A stretch of DNA of 14,333 nucleotides. Source: Chthoniobacterales bacterium (GTDB taxonomy: Bacteria; Verrucomicrobiota; Verrucomicrobiia; Chthoniobacterales; JACTMZ01). The translations under genes were made by a program, and so were the position numbers. Location of the stretch: positions 1 to 14,333 of the forward strand of contig JAFMJK010000033.1 of NCBI GenBank assembly GCA_017853515.1, written 5' to 3'. Below are positions 13,627 to 14,333 of the stretch, one piece after another (the stretch's first letter is position 1; each line of letters opens with the position of its first letter). The notes under the pieces were generated by a model. That model had not been told where the DNA came from. It did no database searches and saw only the letters and a program-made list of their open reading frames with translations.

Positions 13627-14333
13627 ATGGCCACCGCGACATCATCGCGTCCCAAAATAGGCATGGTCAGCCTCGGCTGCGCCAAAAATCTGGTCGATGC
13701 CGAGATCATGCTGGGCGGCGCAGCCAAGGAAAACTTCGATCTGACCCGCGAACCCGACGAAGCCGACGTGCTCGTCATCAACACCTGCGGATTCATCGAC
13801 CAGGCGAAGGAAGAGTCGATCGACACCATCCTCGAGATGCACCAGCGCCGGCTGGCATCGCGGCCGGAGCAGAAGATCATCGTCAGCGGCTGCCTCGCCC
13901 AGCGCTACCACGAGGAACTCAAGCGCGAGATTCCCGAAGTCGACGCCTTCATCGGACTCGACCAGATCGCCGAATTCCCGCGCATCGTCAGCGAGGTCCT
14001 GGCGCGGCCCGCGGCCGAGAATGCCCCGCTCGACCTGGTCAGTCGCCGCTCGCAATACATCCCCGACTACGACACGCCGCGATTCCGCCTCACCCCTGTT
14101 TATACCGCCTACGTGAAAATCGCCGAGGGCTGCAACCATCCGTGCAGCTTCTGCGTCATCCCGCAAATGCGCGGACGCCATCGCAGCCGCACCATCACGT
14201 CGGTCGTGACCGAAGCCCGCGATCTCATTTCGCAAGGTGTCAAAGAACTCAACCTCATCAGCCAGGACACCACCTACTTCGGCATGGATTTATGGGAGCA
14301 AAAAGCCGGTCCACGCCAGCCGGTCGATTCCTC
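13627..14333 (+). CDS. rimO: ribosomal protein S12 methylthiotransferase RimO (3' end cut by window edge)
   Basis: Radical-SAM enzyme that adds a methylthio group to the conserved aspartate of ribosomal protein S12. The visible 235 residues include the N-terminal MTTase domain, with Cys18 (SLGCAKNLVDAE), Cys54 (INTCGFI) and Cys89 (SGCLAQR) for the auxiliary iron-sulfur cluster, and the radical-SAM motif C169-x3-C173-x2-C176 (GCNHPCSFC) with the following VIPQMRGRHRSR. The SLGCAKNLVDAE opening and GCNHPCSFC motif separate it from MiaB, its tRNA-modifying relative. The C-terminal part of the radical-SAM domain and the TRAM domain lie beyond the right edge. The start ATG 13627 comes 27 bases after the HTH gene. 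Confidence 0.95.
   Translation, partial: MATATSSRPKIGMVSLGCAKNLVDAEIMLGGAAKENFDLTREPDEADVLVINTCGFIDQAKEESIDTILEMHQRRLASRPEQKIIVSGCLAQRYHEELKREIPEVDAFIGLDQIAEFPRIVSEVLARPAAENAPLDLVSRRSQYIPDYDTPRFRLTPVYTAYVKIAEGCNHPCSFCVIPQMRGRHRSRTITSVVTEARDLISQGVKELNLISQDTTYFGMDLWEQKAGPRQPVDS

Noticed and set aside
1..14333. CRISPR array, tRNA, rRNA, transposase or phage genes
   Set aside because: No evenly spaced repeats, no RNA-gene sequence and no such proteins were found on either strand.

Overview
The window is 14.3 kb of GC-rich bacterial chromosome with very dense coding. Every gap between genes is under 140 bases and there are no RNA genes, phage genes or insertion sequences. The gene content, the high GC and the order ftsK / membrane HTH protein / rimO fit a member of the Verrucomicrobiota. 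That is my best guess from general knowledge. The sequence alone does not prove it.

Layout, left to right. (1) Bases 1-2798, minus strand: a catabolic operon reading short aldehyde-dehydrogenase-like protein, thymidine phosphorylase (deoA), then a PqiA-type membrane protein that runs off the left edge. (2) Bases 2818-3765, plus strand: a GDP-L-fucose synthase, divergent from the operon with only 19 bases between the start codons. (3) Bases 3778-4732, minus strand: an EmrE-type small multidrug transporter and a VapBC toxin-antitoxin pair. VapBC lies in lower-GC DNA and has a palindromic operator. (4) Bases 4824-5207: a DgkA-family lipid kinase. Behind it is a 69-bp double-hairpin (REPIN-like) element. 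(5) Bases 5344-8783, minus strand: housekeeping genes in the order purB, ffh (SRP54), rpsP (S16), khpA and a tiny lipoprotein. A 59-bp inverted-repeat element sits exactly on the purB stop codon. (6) Bases 8887-10448, minus strand: a VTT/YqaA-like membrane protein, a DUF502 membrane protein and an unrecognised 64-residue protein, closed by a clear intrinsic terminator. (7) Bases 10508-14333, plus strand: ftsK, a RodZ-like membrane HTH protein, and rimO, which is cut by the right edge.

Functionally, the purB-ffh-rpsP-khpA block covers purine synthesis, membrane targeting and translation. The ftsK block covers chromosome segregation at division, the cell envelope and S12 modification. The deoA operon breaks down deoxynucleosides.

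I did not find a clearly new biological system. The best leads are the conserved-looking but apparently non-catalytic half-length ALDH beside deoA, the two palindromic repeat elements at gene ends, the 64-residue orphan protein after DUF502, and the near absence of Shine-Dalgarno sequences with two possible leaderless genes.
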